This document shows, piece after piece, positions 44,204 to 55,860 of a DNA stretch of 64,000 bases. The DNA comes from Antedon mediterranea (lineage: Eukaryota > Echinodermata > Crinoidea > Comatulida > Antedonidae). The stretch lies in NCBI RefSeq assembly GCF_964355755.1, contig NC_092674.1:27764001-27828000 (forward strand). The letters are read 5' to 3'. Positions within the stretch are counted from its first letter, which is position 1. Every line of letters begins with the position of its first letter. Below the pieces are notes generated by a model. It had not been told where the DNA came from, ran no database searches, and saw only the letters and a program-made list of their open reading frames with translations. The position numbers were made by a program, and so were the translations under genes.

Positions 44204-47200
44204 ATGGCGTTGTCACGAAATAAGAGCTACGTCCATACCCCCAGTCTGAAACCCTTTATTGGGCTGACGATGCACGAAATGTTGGAAGAGAGGGTGAAGA
44301 AAAATCCGGACAGAGAAATGTTTGTTTTTATCTGCGATAATGAACGAGTTACGTTCGCTGAATTTAAGAAAAGGGTGAGTATATTTGGTGCATCTATACA
44401 ATTGTTTAACAACTGAAAACGCAGTCATTGACTTATTTCGTGTGCCTGGTGGTGCTGTATGTGGGTTATTGTATTGTGTTACATGTGACATGCATGTTTA
44501 AATTGTAACCTTTTGAGCACAAAGTTTTGGTTACCAGTGTATTATAGTATACCAGAGAAGAGTGAAATTACAATTTCACATTTCAATTTCACAATTTCAA
44601 TTTAAAATTGTAATTTGACTCCTCTCTGAGTATGCTACATGTTTTTCCTCTCCCATTAAAAGACAAGGTTAGCCAATGCTTTTTGCGATTAAAGTTCTTT
44701 ACTTCGAATTTGGTGAATGGTGAAAACTTGTAAATATATGTAAACTTCTTTATGTTTCAGGTAATAGACTTAGCAGCCGGGTTCCTACTCAAACTTGGTC
44801 TTCGTCGTGGTGACTCTATAGCAGTTATGGGTGACAATCACATAGAATGGCCCCTTATAGCGGCTGCAGCGAGAGCTATAGGTGTATGTGTGGTAGGTAC
44901 CTTAGATGTGATGTTTTTAAAATGTATTTTACCCGTAACAATACAGTTAACTAAAATAATTTTTTTTTTCTTCAGGCAAATCTGTCAATTCGTCATACTC
45001 CTCAAACTTTTACGGAAATAATGACACAGGTATTTCATAAATTTCATATATTGTTTGATATTTCCATATTGTATTATTTTGACGCAATAACTTCATGTTC
45101 TTGTCATTGCTGTTTAACCCTCGATCCATAATAATATTAATATCTGCCAACATATTATTCAGGTATCGTGCAAAGCGTTGTTCATAACTCGTAGCCCTGA
45201 CACGCTTTACCAAATGGTTTGTGAAATGATTCCAAAGTTAAGTGAAAGTATTCCAGGTGACTTAAATTCAAAACAGTGAGTATTGGACAATTTGATTGTA
45301 ATGCTGTATTTAGGATCTTCCATCATTAAAATATGTCACTTCAAGTGGCTGGTGAGAAAGTATGGAATAACCTTCCTATATTATTGCAATAAGCGACCTC
45401 TTACAATGCGTTTAAATACAAATACAAAACACAACGAAAATGATGTATTTAGATAGAAACTTTAACTTGAGAACCCGTGTAACTTGTGATGTATTTACTT
45501 AACTTGTTATTATTAATAATTCTGTGTCTGTATTAAAAATGTAATTGTACTTGTATGTCTTTCTATAATCTAAAAAAAAATGTTTGTAATTTTTGTAACT
45601 TATAACTGTTCATTTTTATGCATGCATTTCATTTCATGGACCATTTGTAAGAACATTATTTTAATGAAAATGTCATCTATGTAAAATAAGTTTATAAATA
45701 AAGAAATAAATTATCATAATACTAATATGCTGTACATATGATTTCTTTAGGTTTCCTGAATTAAAGAAAGTCATAGCCGCTGGTTCAAATTGTAAAAGGT
45801 AAGCCATAGGTCGTAGTATACAACATTTCTTATTTTGTATTACACGCCCCAGGCCGCGATATTTATTTTCGTACATAAGTTTGGTTCCCACCCCCCCCCC
45901 CCTCCTTGAAACGTCACAAAATAAACATGAATATAATCAAAGAACTTTGTTATAAGTTCTTTGATGTAATAATATTAGTTATTTCCAGGTGTGACGTAAG
46001 AATTGAGCTAACTACAATTCGCTAATGCAAACGATTTCTGTCGAGCCATCTGTGTAGTCGAGTGGATAAGACTATGGACTTTACATGTCGATGTATGGGG
46101 TTCGACTCCAATGAGCTACTTCTTTTACTTTATAGTGAGCGAGAGATTATTTAGAGGGTTAGGTTTAGTTATATTTAGGAAGTAGTTCGGCTATCTTTCA
46201 CTTAGGTACAAAAAAAATCGCCCCGGCTCGCATAAGTTATCTTCACCTGCTGGAAGTCACATTTAAATTCTTTTTTTTTCAGTGGAACGTTGAATGTCGC
46301 TGATATTTCTATTTCTGGATGTGAGGAAGAAGTAACAAAAGCGGCCAAGAAAGTCACAATTGATGACGTCAGCCATTTTAATACGACATCGGTACTAAAA
46401 CATTCTCGTAGTATAGTCAATGATATATTATAACAAATATATTTTCACATTTGCTTAAATGTAAGATAAGTTATACGTAATTCTACTGAAAAGTGAATAC
46501 ATGTTCTTGGAATGAAAGATAACAGATTCATGATTCCAAACTGCCCCTAAATTGAGCTTATGAATATTTTTTATTCTACTATAGGGCACAACTGGGTTAC
46601 CTAAATTGGTACTGTATACTCATTTTCTAACACTCAATGGTAACGTCTTTGCACCAGATCAGTTTGACGAGAAACAAGTAAGCTAAACAAGTATTTAAGA
46701 TTTCTAGTTTCTTGTGCTATATCATGGAATGTGATAGATATGATTATAGCAAAGACGTAATTTTACTTAAACGTTAAAACGTTAATGAGAATACAAAAGG
46801 TTAGGATGTTTGATAACTACAACCAGAACAATGTTTATGACAACTAAGACGCCTATAACGACGACGGATACGCTTATGACGGCGATTGGCGCTTATGACG
46901 ACGAAGATCACGTTTATGACGACGAATAATTATTCTTATGACGACAACGAATACGTTTATGATGACGACGAATACGCGTATGTAGACGAATACGTTTATG
47001 ACGACGACGAATACGCTTATGACGACGAAGATCACGTTTATGACGACGAATATGCTTATGACGACGACGAATACGCTTATGACGACGACGAATACGCTTA
47101 TGACGACGACGAATACGCTGATGACAACGATAGGTGATGTTGATCTAAGGGATACATTGATTATGACAACTTCATTTTTTATACTGTAGATCAATAAATT

Positions 47201-50091
47201 AGCTTGCCTCTACAACACGATCCATAGTTTAGTAATGCAAATGAGTCAAGTAGCGCCACTTCTTTTCGGTACAACTTCAGTGTTCCCATCACCAGCCTAC
47301 AACTTTGACAAGTTTATTGAGGTTGTCGAAGCTGAAAGGTAAAATAGTGTGGAACGAACGAAGAGAGTAAAAAATGGATTTAAAATATTAACTTTGCTAT
47401 TCTATTAATTATTAAATATATTTATTTGCACATCAGATGCAGTAGATACGAATATGAGTGAAAACACATCGTTATGACTAGGCTATAATTTTCAGTTTGA
47501 AGGTGCGCATCATGCGCACGTCAAGTGATAATAGTCGCATAAAACAATGCAATGTTTATAATGAATTGTATCGATGACCAATCTGAAATTCTTTTTTAGA
47601 TGTACCTTTGTCTTTTTGGTTATTGATGGTGCAGTTGATCTTGCCTATAATTCTATATGTGACAAGTACGATCTGTCTTCATTGAAATCAGGTAATATTA
47701 TAGTTTACTGTTATTGAAAATAATAATAATATTACTATGATAAGTACATTACACTACTGAGAATTGTACGTTACTGAGAATCGAAACATACTTGTTTTGT
47801 AATAACAGGTTTTGCGGCTGGTTCACCCATTCCGTCAGATATTATTTTCGAGTTAAATAAAAAGCGTGGAATTCGTTTGTTGGTAAGTACGTAATTTAGG
47901 TTCTGGCGGCGATTCAACTTAATATAGGTAAACACGATTATGGCATACATGGCGTGTCATACGGAATGATCTAAATCACATAATTATGGACAAAAACCAA
48001 ATAAATACTAACAGAATAACAAATAGAATAGCTTAGGCTCTTAATCTTATTTTTCTTGGACGTACAAACAACAAGTTGTATCAATCGCTACAAGTGTTTT
48101 GCTTTTTATTAGAATCTTTATGGAGCAACAGAAGCCCCCCGAGTCAGCTCGATGGTAGTCGATGATAACCCGGATGTTTGGAATACATCAGGCCGCCCTT
48201 TCCAAAATATAGAGGTAAGACAAATTATCTTTGTTTCAGCTTGTCATTCCATTCTGTTTATAAACTTTGATGTATAATAGTACTATTAAATGAATCCTAC
48301 AGCTTCAAATAGTTGATGAAGAAGGCTGTCCCGTAGAAGTGGGAGAGAAAGGAGAGGTTTGGGTACGAAGTCCGCTTGCGTTCAGAGGTTACCATGGTGA
48401 TATTGAGAAAACAAAACAGACGATCACTGAAAACGGATGGATTAAAATGGGGTACTATCACAACTTTTATATAAATTTACTAAATAGATACAATATTAGT
48501 AAATATTCTTACTCCTATCACATTTATACAATATTTTTTTTCAGAGATATTGGTAAGCTAAGTGAAGATGGCTACCTGACAATAGTTGGTCGAATTAAGG
48601 TACAGGAATTAAATACATATTTTCATCTTTTGCTTCTCGTGAATATCATTTCAGAACAGCCTATCGAATACCACGATTAGCTTGGAAGTCTGAAAAAATG
48701 TAACAATTAGGGGAATTTATTTATTTATTTTCTTGCAATACGCTGACACGCTTGTTAAAAACAATGTTACATTGATTATTTGACAATTATTTTATTTTTA
48801 GGACATAATTATCAAAATGGTTTATAAAATCCATCCATCAGAAGTGGAAAGTTTAGTAATAACTCATCCAGCCGTAAACAGTGCACAGGTAGGTGAATTG
48901 TCTTTAGTAATGTTACTGCGCCATTGCCATAGTTACATGGTTTTATGCTCCGGAGAACAAGGCATGTAAAGTGTATCACAAAGAAACCTACATTCAATAC
49001 TATTAATACTGCACGGTTGTAAGCCGACCCTATAAATAATTTAGAAAAATACTCTACGCTTCTGCCTAAGTATTGCTTCAAGTCTTATTTTGATAATGCA
49101 GCGTTTTTCTTTTTCTTTTCACAGGTTGTAGCTATACCAGATTACAGAATCAATGAAGATGTGTGTGCATGTGTTAAGTAAGTATAATTTTGTTACTAAA
49201 AATGTTCGTTTATGCAGTTTAAAAATAAGTATAAGCAAGTTACTATGTAAATCCAATAAATATAATTTGGTTTTTTTAATCGATGTATTATTTCAGATTA
49301 AATGAAGGTTACAATGTCACTGAAGAAGAACTGAAAACTTTCTTTGAGGGAAAGGTAGACAACCTCAAGTTATATCAAATAAATACAAGAAGTTATTACT
49401 CGTACTTAATGCTTGCAAAGCAACTGATACCGAAACCTCCGTGTTTGATAATCAGTTTTGTTTTATGATTTTTTTTTAGATTGCAGATTTAAAGAAGCCG
49501 TCTTACTTTCTAATTTGTGACTCCTTCCCAACAGGTGCTACAGGAAAGGTGAGTTACTTTATAGTGATTGTTACCCAAAGTAAGTTATTGGTTATGTTGG
49601 GTAATTATAAGTTTAATAATATACAAATAGTAGGCCTACATATATATCTCTTAAAAAATGTACTTCCATCGCGCGCGAAAAACCGCGAAAGTCATAACAT
49701 TAACATTCGCGACGAAAGTACAAAATAGGTGGCGCTGTTGTATTTCAAAAGCAATAGTATAAAATAATATTTTCCAAACGCGAGCAGATTTTTTTTTCGT
49801 ACACGAAAAAGTACTATTAAATGATCGTTTAATAGTGCGTACTATTGCACGCCATGTGACCCACAATCGTCCAATCAAATGACAGGAATTTATTTAGGTG
49901 TTATATAAAAGTTTTAATGTGAATGCACACAATATAATTAATAGATCATCCTTGCTATAATAGATTTCAACATGCCATTTAGATCGTGTCATTAACAACC
50001 TAATTATTATTTACAGGTTGATCGTAAGAAGCTACAACAGATGGCTATTGGTCGAATTAACTTACCAGACAATCCATACCGAACAAAGTAA
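44204..50091 (+). CDS. ACS-4: ACSF2-like acyl-CoA synthetase, 18 exons, intact frame, altered core motifs
   Basis: Exons: 44204-44374, 44761-44892, 44976-45029, 45163-45275, 45751-45798, 46283-46391, 46585-46677, 47190-47338, 47600-47691, 47809-47882, 48113-48214, 48303-48451, 48545-48599, 48802-48888, 49125-49177, 49297-49354, 49480-49548, 50017-50091. Total 560 aa, frame open throughout. Motifs: P-loop TSGTTGLPK (Ser replaced by Leu), A4 position His (~252, NTIH), A5 NLYGATE, A7 KMGD, A8 reading IIIKMVYKIHPSEVE in which the conserved Gly (~454) is Val, and A10 ATGKVDRKKL with catalytic Lys. Loss of the A8 Gly could weaken the thioester-forming half-reaction. Exon 10 (GFAAGSPIPSD) groups it with ACS-5. 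Intron 4 holds a LINE end, intron 5 a tRNA-like sequence and intron 7 a 21-bp tandem array. Start ATG chosen by identity with ACS-1 (ALSRNKSYVHTPSLKP). Confidence 0.92.
44547..44635. repeat. 89-bp foldback in ACS-4 intron 1
   Basis: GTATACCAGAGAAGAGTGAA pairs with the inverted TTTGACTCCTCTCTGAGTATGC, and ATTACAATTT with AAAATTGTAAT. Imperfect palindrome with an AATTTCA-rich loop. Confidence 0.7.
45331..45720 (+). mobile_element. LINE 3' end in ACS-4 intron 4
   Basis: A short frame reads KVWNNLPILLQ and then, after a stop, FKYKYKT, as at the C-terminus of Jockey/CR1/L2-type LINE proteins (WNNLP...FK..LK). An AT-rich tail ends in AATAAAGAAATAAA. Truncated and inactive. Confidence 0.5.
46043..46115 (+). 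mobile_element. tRNA-like sequence, probable SINE head, in ACS-4 intron 5
   Basis: Box A-like TAGTCGAGTGGATAAGAC and box B-like GGGGTTCGACTCC are spaced as in a tRNA. Acceptor pairing is poor and a body of about 120 bp follows, so I favour a SINE relic over a working tRNA. Confidence 0.45.
46843..47130. repeat. 21-bp tandem repeat (TATGACGACGACGAATACGCT) in ACS-4 intron 7
   Basis: About a dozen units, the last several nearly perfect. The unit length is a multiple of three, so both strands stay open: an Asp/Tyr-rich frame on + (46886-47137) and a Val-rich frame on - (46874-47194). It is inside an intron and low in complexity, so I do not call a protein. Related GAY-rich sequence fills the same intron in the sister genes. 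Confidence 0.9.
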
Positions 50092-50516
50092 AACACGCTC
50101 ATTAAAATATATAATATATTTTATCTATTCCACGAAATGCTTGTTCAGTCTTTTGCGAGGTCACTGAAACACAGCGTGTCTATTAAACTGTTTACGATGC
50201 TATTATGACATCAATCCTATTTTATTGATGGATCACAATCGATGGCCAAAACTATTACTTACTTCTTTGCTTGACTTAAACTGTAATTTTTAATCTATTA
50301 AGTTATAAGATTGTAAATCACTTAGAAAACCTATTTACTAAAGGTAATGCAAATGATATATTTGAATATATTCGTAAAAACAAAGAAATTGTTAATTCAC
50401 ATTGGGTGTGCCCTCTTAAACAATCTCTATTTGATTTATCAATTGCTAATTGGAGCCAAGAGTTAAATACAAAATCACCACTCAACGAATACAAATCTTT
50501 AAAAAAAAACCTTGTC

Positions 50517-51746
50517 CCCATGTTGTGACACATGCAATGTTATTGAGAATGATAAACATATGTTAGTAGAGTGCATAACAGTAAAATGTTTATGGAGAGA
50601 GATAAACGAAATAATTAGAGCAGTAAGCATACATATTCCTGTTTTTTCTTTCAAAAGACTTTTATTTGAAACTGACAATAATTACGTAAATAAATTATAC
50701 ACTTTAGGAGCATTTGTATTTATAAAGTAAAGATATTAAGTTTATTGGAAAAAGAAAAAAAAATCAATCTCCTACAAATGTTTAAATCTGAAAAAAAGAT
50801 AAGAAATATGTAAATCTGCAGGTATACTATATATGCTCAACCAGATTAAGGAAGAAAATATGTAAATGAGATACCATGAATGATGAATCTATTATTTTTC
50901 CTTGCTACTATACTGTATATTTTGTAAATATGTATACCTTGATGATTTGAAAACAAAAAGACAAAATGTGAAAAGCTTTTTATAGATTGATGATAAAAAA
51001 AAATGATGAAGGATAAGAAGGTTTAGGTTTAAGTGGTGAAGTGTTTTCATCAAAGCTTTCATATTATAGGTATATACCGTATATAGGTAATTTGCACATT
51101 CTTACTGCATGTGGAATTTTGAAATGATAAAATGGTTAAAAAGAAAAAAAAAATGTCTAATTTTTTTAATGGATCATTAAACACAAATGTTGTTAAATGA
51201 TAATGTATGTATAAAAAAATAATAGAATAAATAATAAGTTAAAAAAAATAATTGAATGAACCCACATAGGAAAAAAAAAGTTAAATGAAACTTTGATGGG
51301 TTATACTGTAGATGCAAAAAAAGATAATCTGTTGGAAATAAATTTTGTAAACATTTAAAGATCAAAAAAATCAATGTTAAAGGATGAGGAAAATATAATG
51401 TTAACAGTAAAAAGTTAGTAAGTAATTAGTATAACTGAGAATATGCATTGTTTAAATGAAAATATGTTTGCATAGATAAATCCAAAGAAAAATAAAATGG
51501 GACAAACCCATGGGATGGATTTATTAAACATAAACGTATTATAATTGTATGAAATAAATATGCATGTAAATGAAAAAAAAACCAAAAACAACTATGTAAG
51601 AAAAAATAAGCTTTGTTAATGAAAATGTGTTATAGATAATATGTATAAAAAGAGGAAACTATGTAATCAATGTGGTTAAATGATAATGTATGTATAAACA
51701 AAATAATATATGGAAATAGTTTTTTTTTTTTTTTTTTAAAGAAAAT

Positions 51747-51787
<41 letters not shown>

Positions 51788-52273
51788 GGAATGAATCCAC
51801 ATAAGAGAAGAAAGTAAAAACGTTAAATGAAAATTTAAGAAGTTATAGATGCAAAAAAGGATCTGCTGGTTTTGTAAACATTAAAGAACAAAAATATTAA
51901 TATTAATGTTAAAGGATGTGAACAATATTATGTTAACAGTAAACATTTAGTAAGTAATGAGTATAACAGAGAATATGCATTGTTAAACGAAAATGTGGTA
52001 GATGAAAAAATCAAAAACAACTATGTAAGAAAAAAAAAATAAGCTTGTTAATGAAAATGTGTTACAGATAATATGTCTAAAAAGAGGAAGCTATGTAATC
52101 AATGTGATAATATGTAAACAAATGAATAAAACTCTTTAAATAAGTATATGTATACAGATGATTAAACAAACATTGTAAATATAATGATATGTATAGTGTA
52201 TAGTGAAAAATATATGTAAAGAGAACAGTGGTATGGAAATAAAAGTGGGATGAACCCACATAAGATAAAAAAA
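50517..52273 (+). mobile_element. Nested 5'-truncated LINE with 14-bp target duplication
   Basis: AAAAAAACCTTGTC at 50503-50516 is repeated at 52274-52287, flanking the insert. The insert starts with a truncated ORF2 C-terminus: CCDTCNVIENDKHMLVECIT (zinc-binding RT motif CxxC..H..C), ending at a stop near 50730. The rest is an A-rich 3' region with two tandem copies of a roughly 500-bp segment. It ends with a short stem-loop GTGGGATGAACCCACATAAG and a run of A, then the target duplication. Confidence 0.8.
51721..51785. repeat. Long T-run and A-run inside the nested LINE
   Basis: A run of 17-18 T is followed after a short gap by a run of more than 30 A. It lies between the two tandem copies of the LINE 3' region and may mark an earlier poly(A) end. 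Confidence 0.8.
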
Positions 52274-53700
52274 AAAAAAACCTTGTCTTGAAACTTACCT
52301 TCTGGACAAAACAGATTTTGAAGGGGTAAGCATCAAACTTAAGCTGCGCACAAATACTCTGCCATTAGAAGGTAGAAAATGCAATTGGCTACTTGAAAGT
52401 GATGGTTTATGTAGTCTTTGCAATATGAAAAACGTATAGAAAACGTAACACACTTCCTATTTGAATGTCCTGCTTACGACAACATTAGAAAAGAAGAAAC
52501 CATGAGATTAAAACTACAATTGCAATCTTCTAACCTTAATCATATTTGGCACTTATTCATAAACTCTAATACTGATGTTAAAATACACCTAACACTTGGA
52601 AGTGACTATCATGTGTTCAGTAAAGAAACCCATCTAATACTTGATAAATTTTGCAAAATATATACCAAAAGAGCATGGAAAAAGCGCTCCGCAATTATCA
52701 ATTAATAGATCTAGAGATTGTACCAGATTTCCGTTCTGTATTGCAGAGTAAGACTTGCATAGTGTAAATTTCTGTTGTTGTTTTTTTTTTACTGTATCAG
52801 TTGATTTTAAAATGCCTTGTCATTCATTTATTTCTTATGTTTAACTTTATAATGTAATTTGTTAATTTTGCAAATGTAATTTCTGTTCATTTTAGGCCTT
52901 TTATTTATATCTGTATTTTGTATCATCATTGTAAACAATACTTAACTGCTGCATGGAGACTTTAAATTTATATTTAGAAAACTTTAAAAACACAATTAAA
53001 TCAGGATTATAATTTGAGGTATAATGGTTAATAAAACACTAAAAATAAGATTAAATATTAAAATTAGGAAAATCGAAATAATAATAAAAATAATACTACT
53101 TTAACTAAATAACACATAAAGATCATAACTCATAACATAATTAAATGATATACAGTATTAACAAGAACATAAATAATAAAATAATAATAAACAATATAAT
53201 ATTTAAATTAAATGACATTTTTAATGATAGGTCCAAAAATAATTCTTTAAAAATAACATATTAAAACATTGATAATAATACTAATAATAAATAATAACAC
53301 TCCATCAAAGTTAAGTATTGTACTTTTTGCTCTTTAGTTTCTTTTTGTACAATCCGTTTCCTTTCATTTAAATGTTTTTTGTTTTATTTTCTCTTTATAC
53401 TTTTATTTAGCCTTCAGGCTTATGTAATATATGTAAGAACGCACCGTCCAGAAGAACGTGTGCCGCCGATTTAAAGGCGTATGTTCAATAAAGTTATTAT
53501 TATTATTATGACACGATAAATGAATAGAATAGATTATGATTTTAAGGATATAGGCCTAGTATGTTGGAAGATATTCCAGTATCATTATCAAATGAAGACA
53601 GTAAAAACGAGTATTATATATCAGCATACGTAACACAATGTGTATTTAATCACTATTATTATAAAGTAAATGAAAACAAAAACATTTATTATGTACAACA

Positions 53701-53953
53701 GTAAAGGTAAAAAGGTAAAGGTGAGTCCCGTGTTCTCTGAACGTAGGGGAATGAGCTGTTAGGAGCTCATTGTACTAAGCCTCGGCATTATGTTGTAGGG
53801 TGGCCAGTTCCTTTCCACGCCGCCTTTTTTCTCCCTAGTATTTTCAACCAGGTACTCATTTACAGCTGAGTGGACTGGGAGTTGTCGGGAATTGAACCCG
53901 GGTCTATCTGTATGACAGTCAAGTGTCCTAACCACTCGGCTATCAACAACTCC
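53701..53953 (-). mobile_element. tRNA-derived SINE with GGTAAA-type tail
   Basis: On the minus strand it starts GGAGTTGTTGATAGCCGAGT, then GGTTAGGACACTTGACTGTC, then box B CCGGGTTCAATTCCCGACAA and CTCC; the first and last 7 nt pair (GGAGTTG/CAACTCC). A 170-bp body follows and the tail is a repeat of ACCTTTAC. The tail and body show a SINE, not a tRNA gene. Confidence 0.8.
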
Positions 53954-54179
53954 AACAGTAGAATCCCCATAAATTATACAATTTGATAGAGGTTCCCGTT
54001 TACACGGGAAATACCGATGGTGTACCCTAAATACAGAGGTGTCAGATGAAAGGGATTCTGGTGTAATTTTTTTCTTTTCAATTTCAATTTTTTCTATCTT
54101 TTTTTGTCGTATTTATATGGTGTTGGTTGGTAAAAACAATCATTATTGATTGAACAGGTTGTACTACACATCAGTCTCG

Positions 54180-54182
<3 letters not shown>

Positions 54183-54213
<31 letters not shown>
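54183..54213. repeat. TA microsatellite
   Basis: About 15 AT dinucleotides directly after the dispersed repeat at 53955-54180. Confidence 0.9.
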
Positions 54214-54216
<3 letters not shown>

Positions 54217-54454
54217 AAATAAAGTATTAAAGATTTAATTAATAAAGATTCCTGAAATTTATACAATGACATTTGTAATGTCTTGATAATTGATATTCAA
54301 ACGAGAAACAATAAACATTATTTAATGTGTCATACCATGACAAGAAAATTGTTTTTCTTCTAATACAGTATACCCAATAATGGTGTTTAAAATGCAATAA
54401 TTAGGCCTATATATGTATTGTTATTTTGCCATTATTGAAATTAATAAATGTTCT

Positions 54455-54805
54455 TTAAAGATGTATTGTCCCCCTGAAAAAATTATTCTTAAACAAAGAT
54501 GTGTTGAATATTCCATTTTAATGTAAACAGTTATCCACTTTGACCAAAAATTGGGTCTAAAAAAGTGTATTTACCTGAAAAAAAAAGTAATTTAAAGCAA
54601 AAAATTGTCAAATTGGCTGCCAGCCAATGGATTATTGGTTGAATTTAACCATTTATTTTGTCATTTTACTAGTGACAACATTATTTTTTTCGGGGTTTTT
54701 TTCTATGGAAGTGATTAACTTTATATTAACTACAAAATAAGGTATTCAAAGTCTGATTTAATTAATCTTAATTTCTCATGTTTTTGGGGGACAAAACATC
54801 TTTAA
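54455..54805. mobile_element. 351-bp MITE, TTAAAGATGTATTGTC family, copy 2
   Basis: Same ends and body as 6333-6682: TTAAAGATGTATTGTCCCCC at the left, GGGGGACAAAACATCTTTAA at the right, CTGCCAGCCAATGGAT inside. The right TIR differs at a few positions. Confidence 0.85.
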
Positions 54806-55860
54806 ATAAAAAATGTATACTTTACTTGATTTGTTGCCCTGCTATTATTATGATCATGAATCACCTGCCTTTTCTAGCGGTGAAACACAATGCTATTGCC
54901 TTGTTTCCTTTTATACAATGTTTCTTGATTTCAAGTTACATTATAACTCATAGTGGAATTAACATTTGATATATAATGTGTACAGGTATAAAGAAAGTAA
55001 AGTAACAGAGAAAGTCAATTCAGAGCTATTTGTGATAAAAAAATAAAAAAAAGGATGGGGTTAAACACACACTACTCACTAAGACGTCCTTTTGATATGC
55101 AAACATATAACGGTGACGTCATCTCGGGGCAAGCTACAGCTGTGTTCGTACTCAAAATTCTATGCTGACCAAACACGTCTTGGGTTGTACTAGTAGAACC
55201 AGTGGAGGGAGCAATAACGACAAATTATCGGGGGTGGCGTGGTGGTGGAATATCATTTACGTCCTAACAAAAGGATTTCTAGAGGCTAGCAAACATGCAA
55301 CTTTCCAAGTGAAATGTAACCTGGTGAAATGTGATTAAAAGTAAGCTGTGGTTATCAGAATGGGTTGGGTCCTTTTAAAACGCCGACGAAGGTATGTATT
55401 CACGACAACGTAGGCCTACTGTCTAGTGTGATCAATAAATTGACTATTTATTTTTAGTGAATAATAAAATAAACTTGGAATTTTCTCCTATTGTGTCTAT
55501 CTAATCTTCTTATCTAATAAAGTCATTGCATATTCTTGACACGCTATTAAGTTTCGTGAGCCAACTTTTCATTATCACACACATTTATTTCTCTTATTGA
55601 AAACGATATATGTCTGCCTTTCCAATTATTGGCCTTATTTCAACAAAATTCACCATTGTGTGGGTCTAAATTTCATGTTACCATCACTCGTAATTTTTAA
55701 TAGGTGATTTATGTTTGCTCATTGGTCATTACACTGTATTCTATACTGCATATAAGTTACCGGTAGGCTACGGTAACATTGTTCTTGTCGCGAAAAATAA
55801 AGCTTGTTCCACTGTAAAATTGAGTAGAGAGAATCGATCGTTCGTAAGATATTTTGTAGA

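Larger units (their letters stand above)
50320..53512 (+). mobile_element. Host LINE (L1/Tx1- or CR1-like), C-terminal part and 3' end, split by a nested LINE
   Basis: Left part 50329-50508 reads LENLFTKGNANDIFEYIRKN ... WSQELNTKSPLNEYKSLKKN. The right part from 52281 continues with CLETYLLDK, LKLRTNTLPLEGR and a zinc-binding RT C-terminus (LCSLCNMKN, then after a 1-base frame break THFLFECPAYDNIRKE). Order and content are those of the C-terminal region of LINE ORF2. The 3' end near 53490-53512 is CAATAAAG followed by a TTA repeat tail. Frame breaks and the insertion show it is dead. An A/T low-complexity block at 52990-53330 lies in its 3' region. Confidence 0.75.
50092..55860. other. Repeat-filled spacer between ACS-4 and ACS-5
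   Basis: The longest spacer in the array. It contains two nested LINEs (50320-53512), a SINE (53701-53953), the inverted dispersed repeat (53955-54180), a TA microsatellite (54183-54213), a 351-bp MITE (54455-54805) and about 1 kb before ACS-5 with no recognised element. No gene is seen. Confidence 0.75.

Noticed and set aside
46874-47194. Open frames on both strands (Asp/Tyr-rich on +, Val-rich on -)
   Set aside because: They come from a 21-bp tandem repeat in ACS-4 intron 7; a unit length divisible by three keeps frames open by itself.
53880-53953. Functional tRNA gene on the minus strand
   Set aside because: Poor anticodon stem, attached body and ACCTTT-type tail; this is a SINE head.
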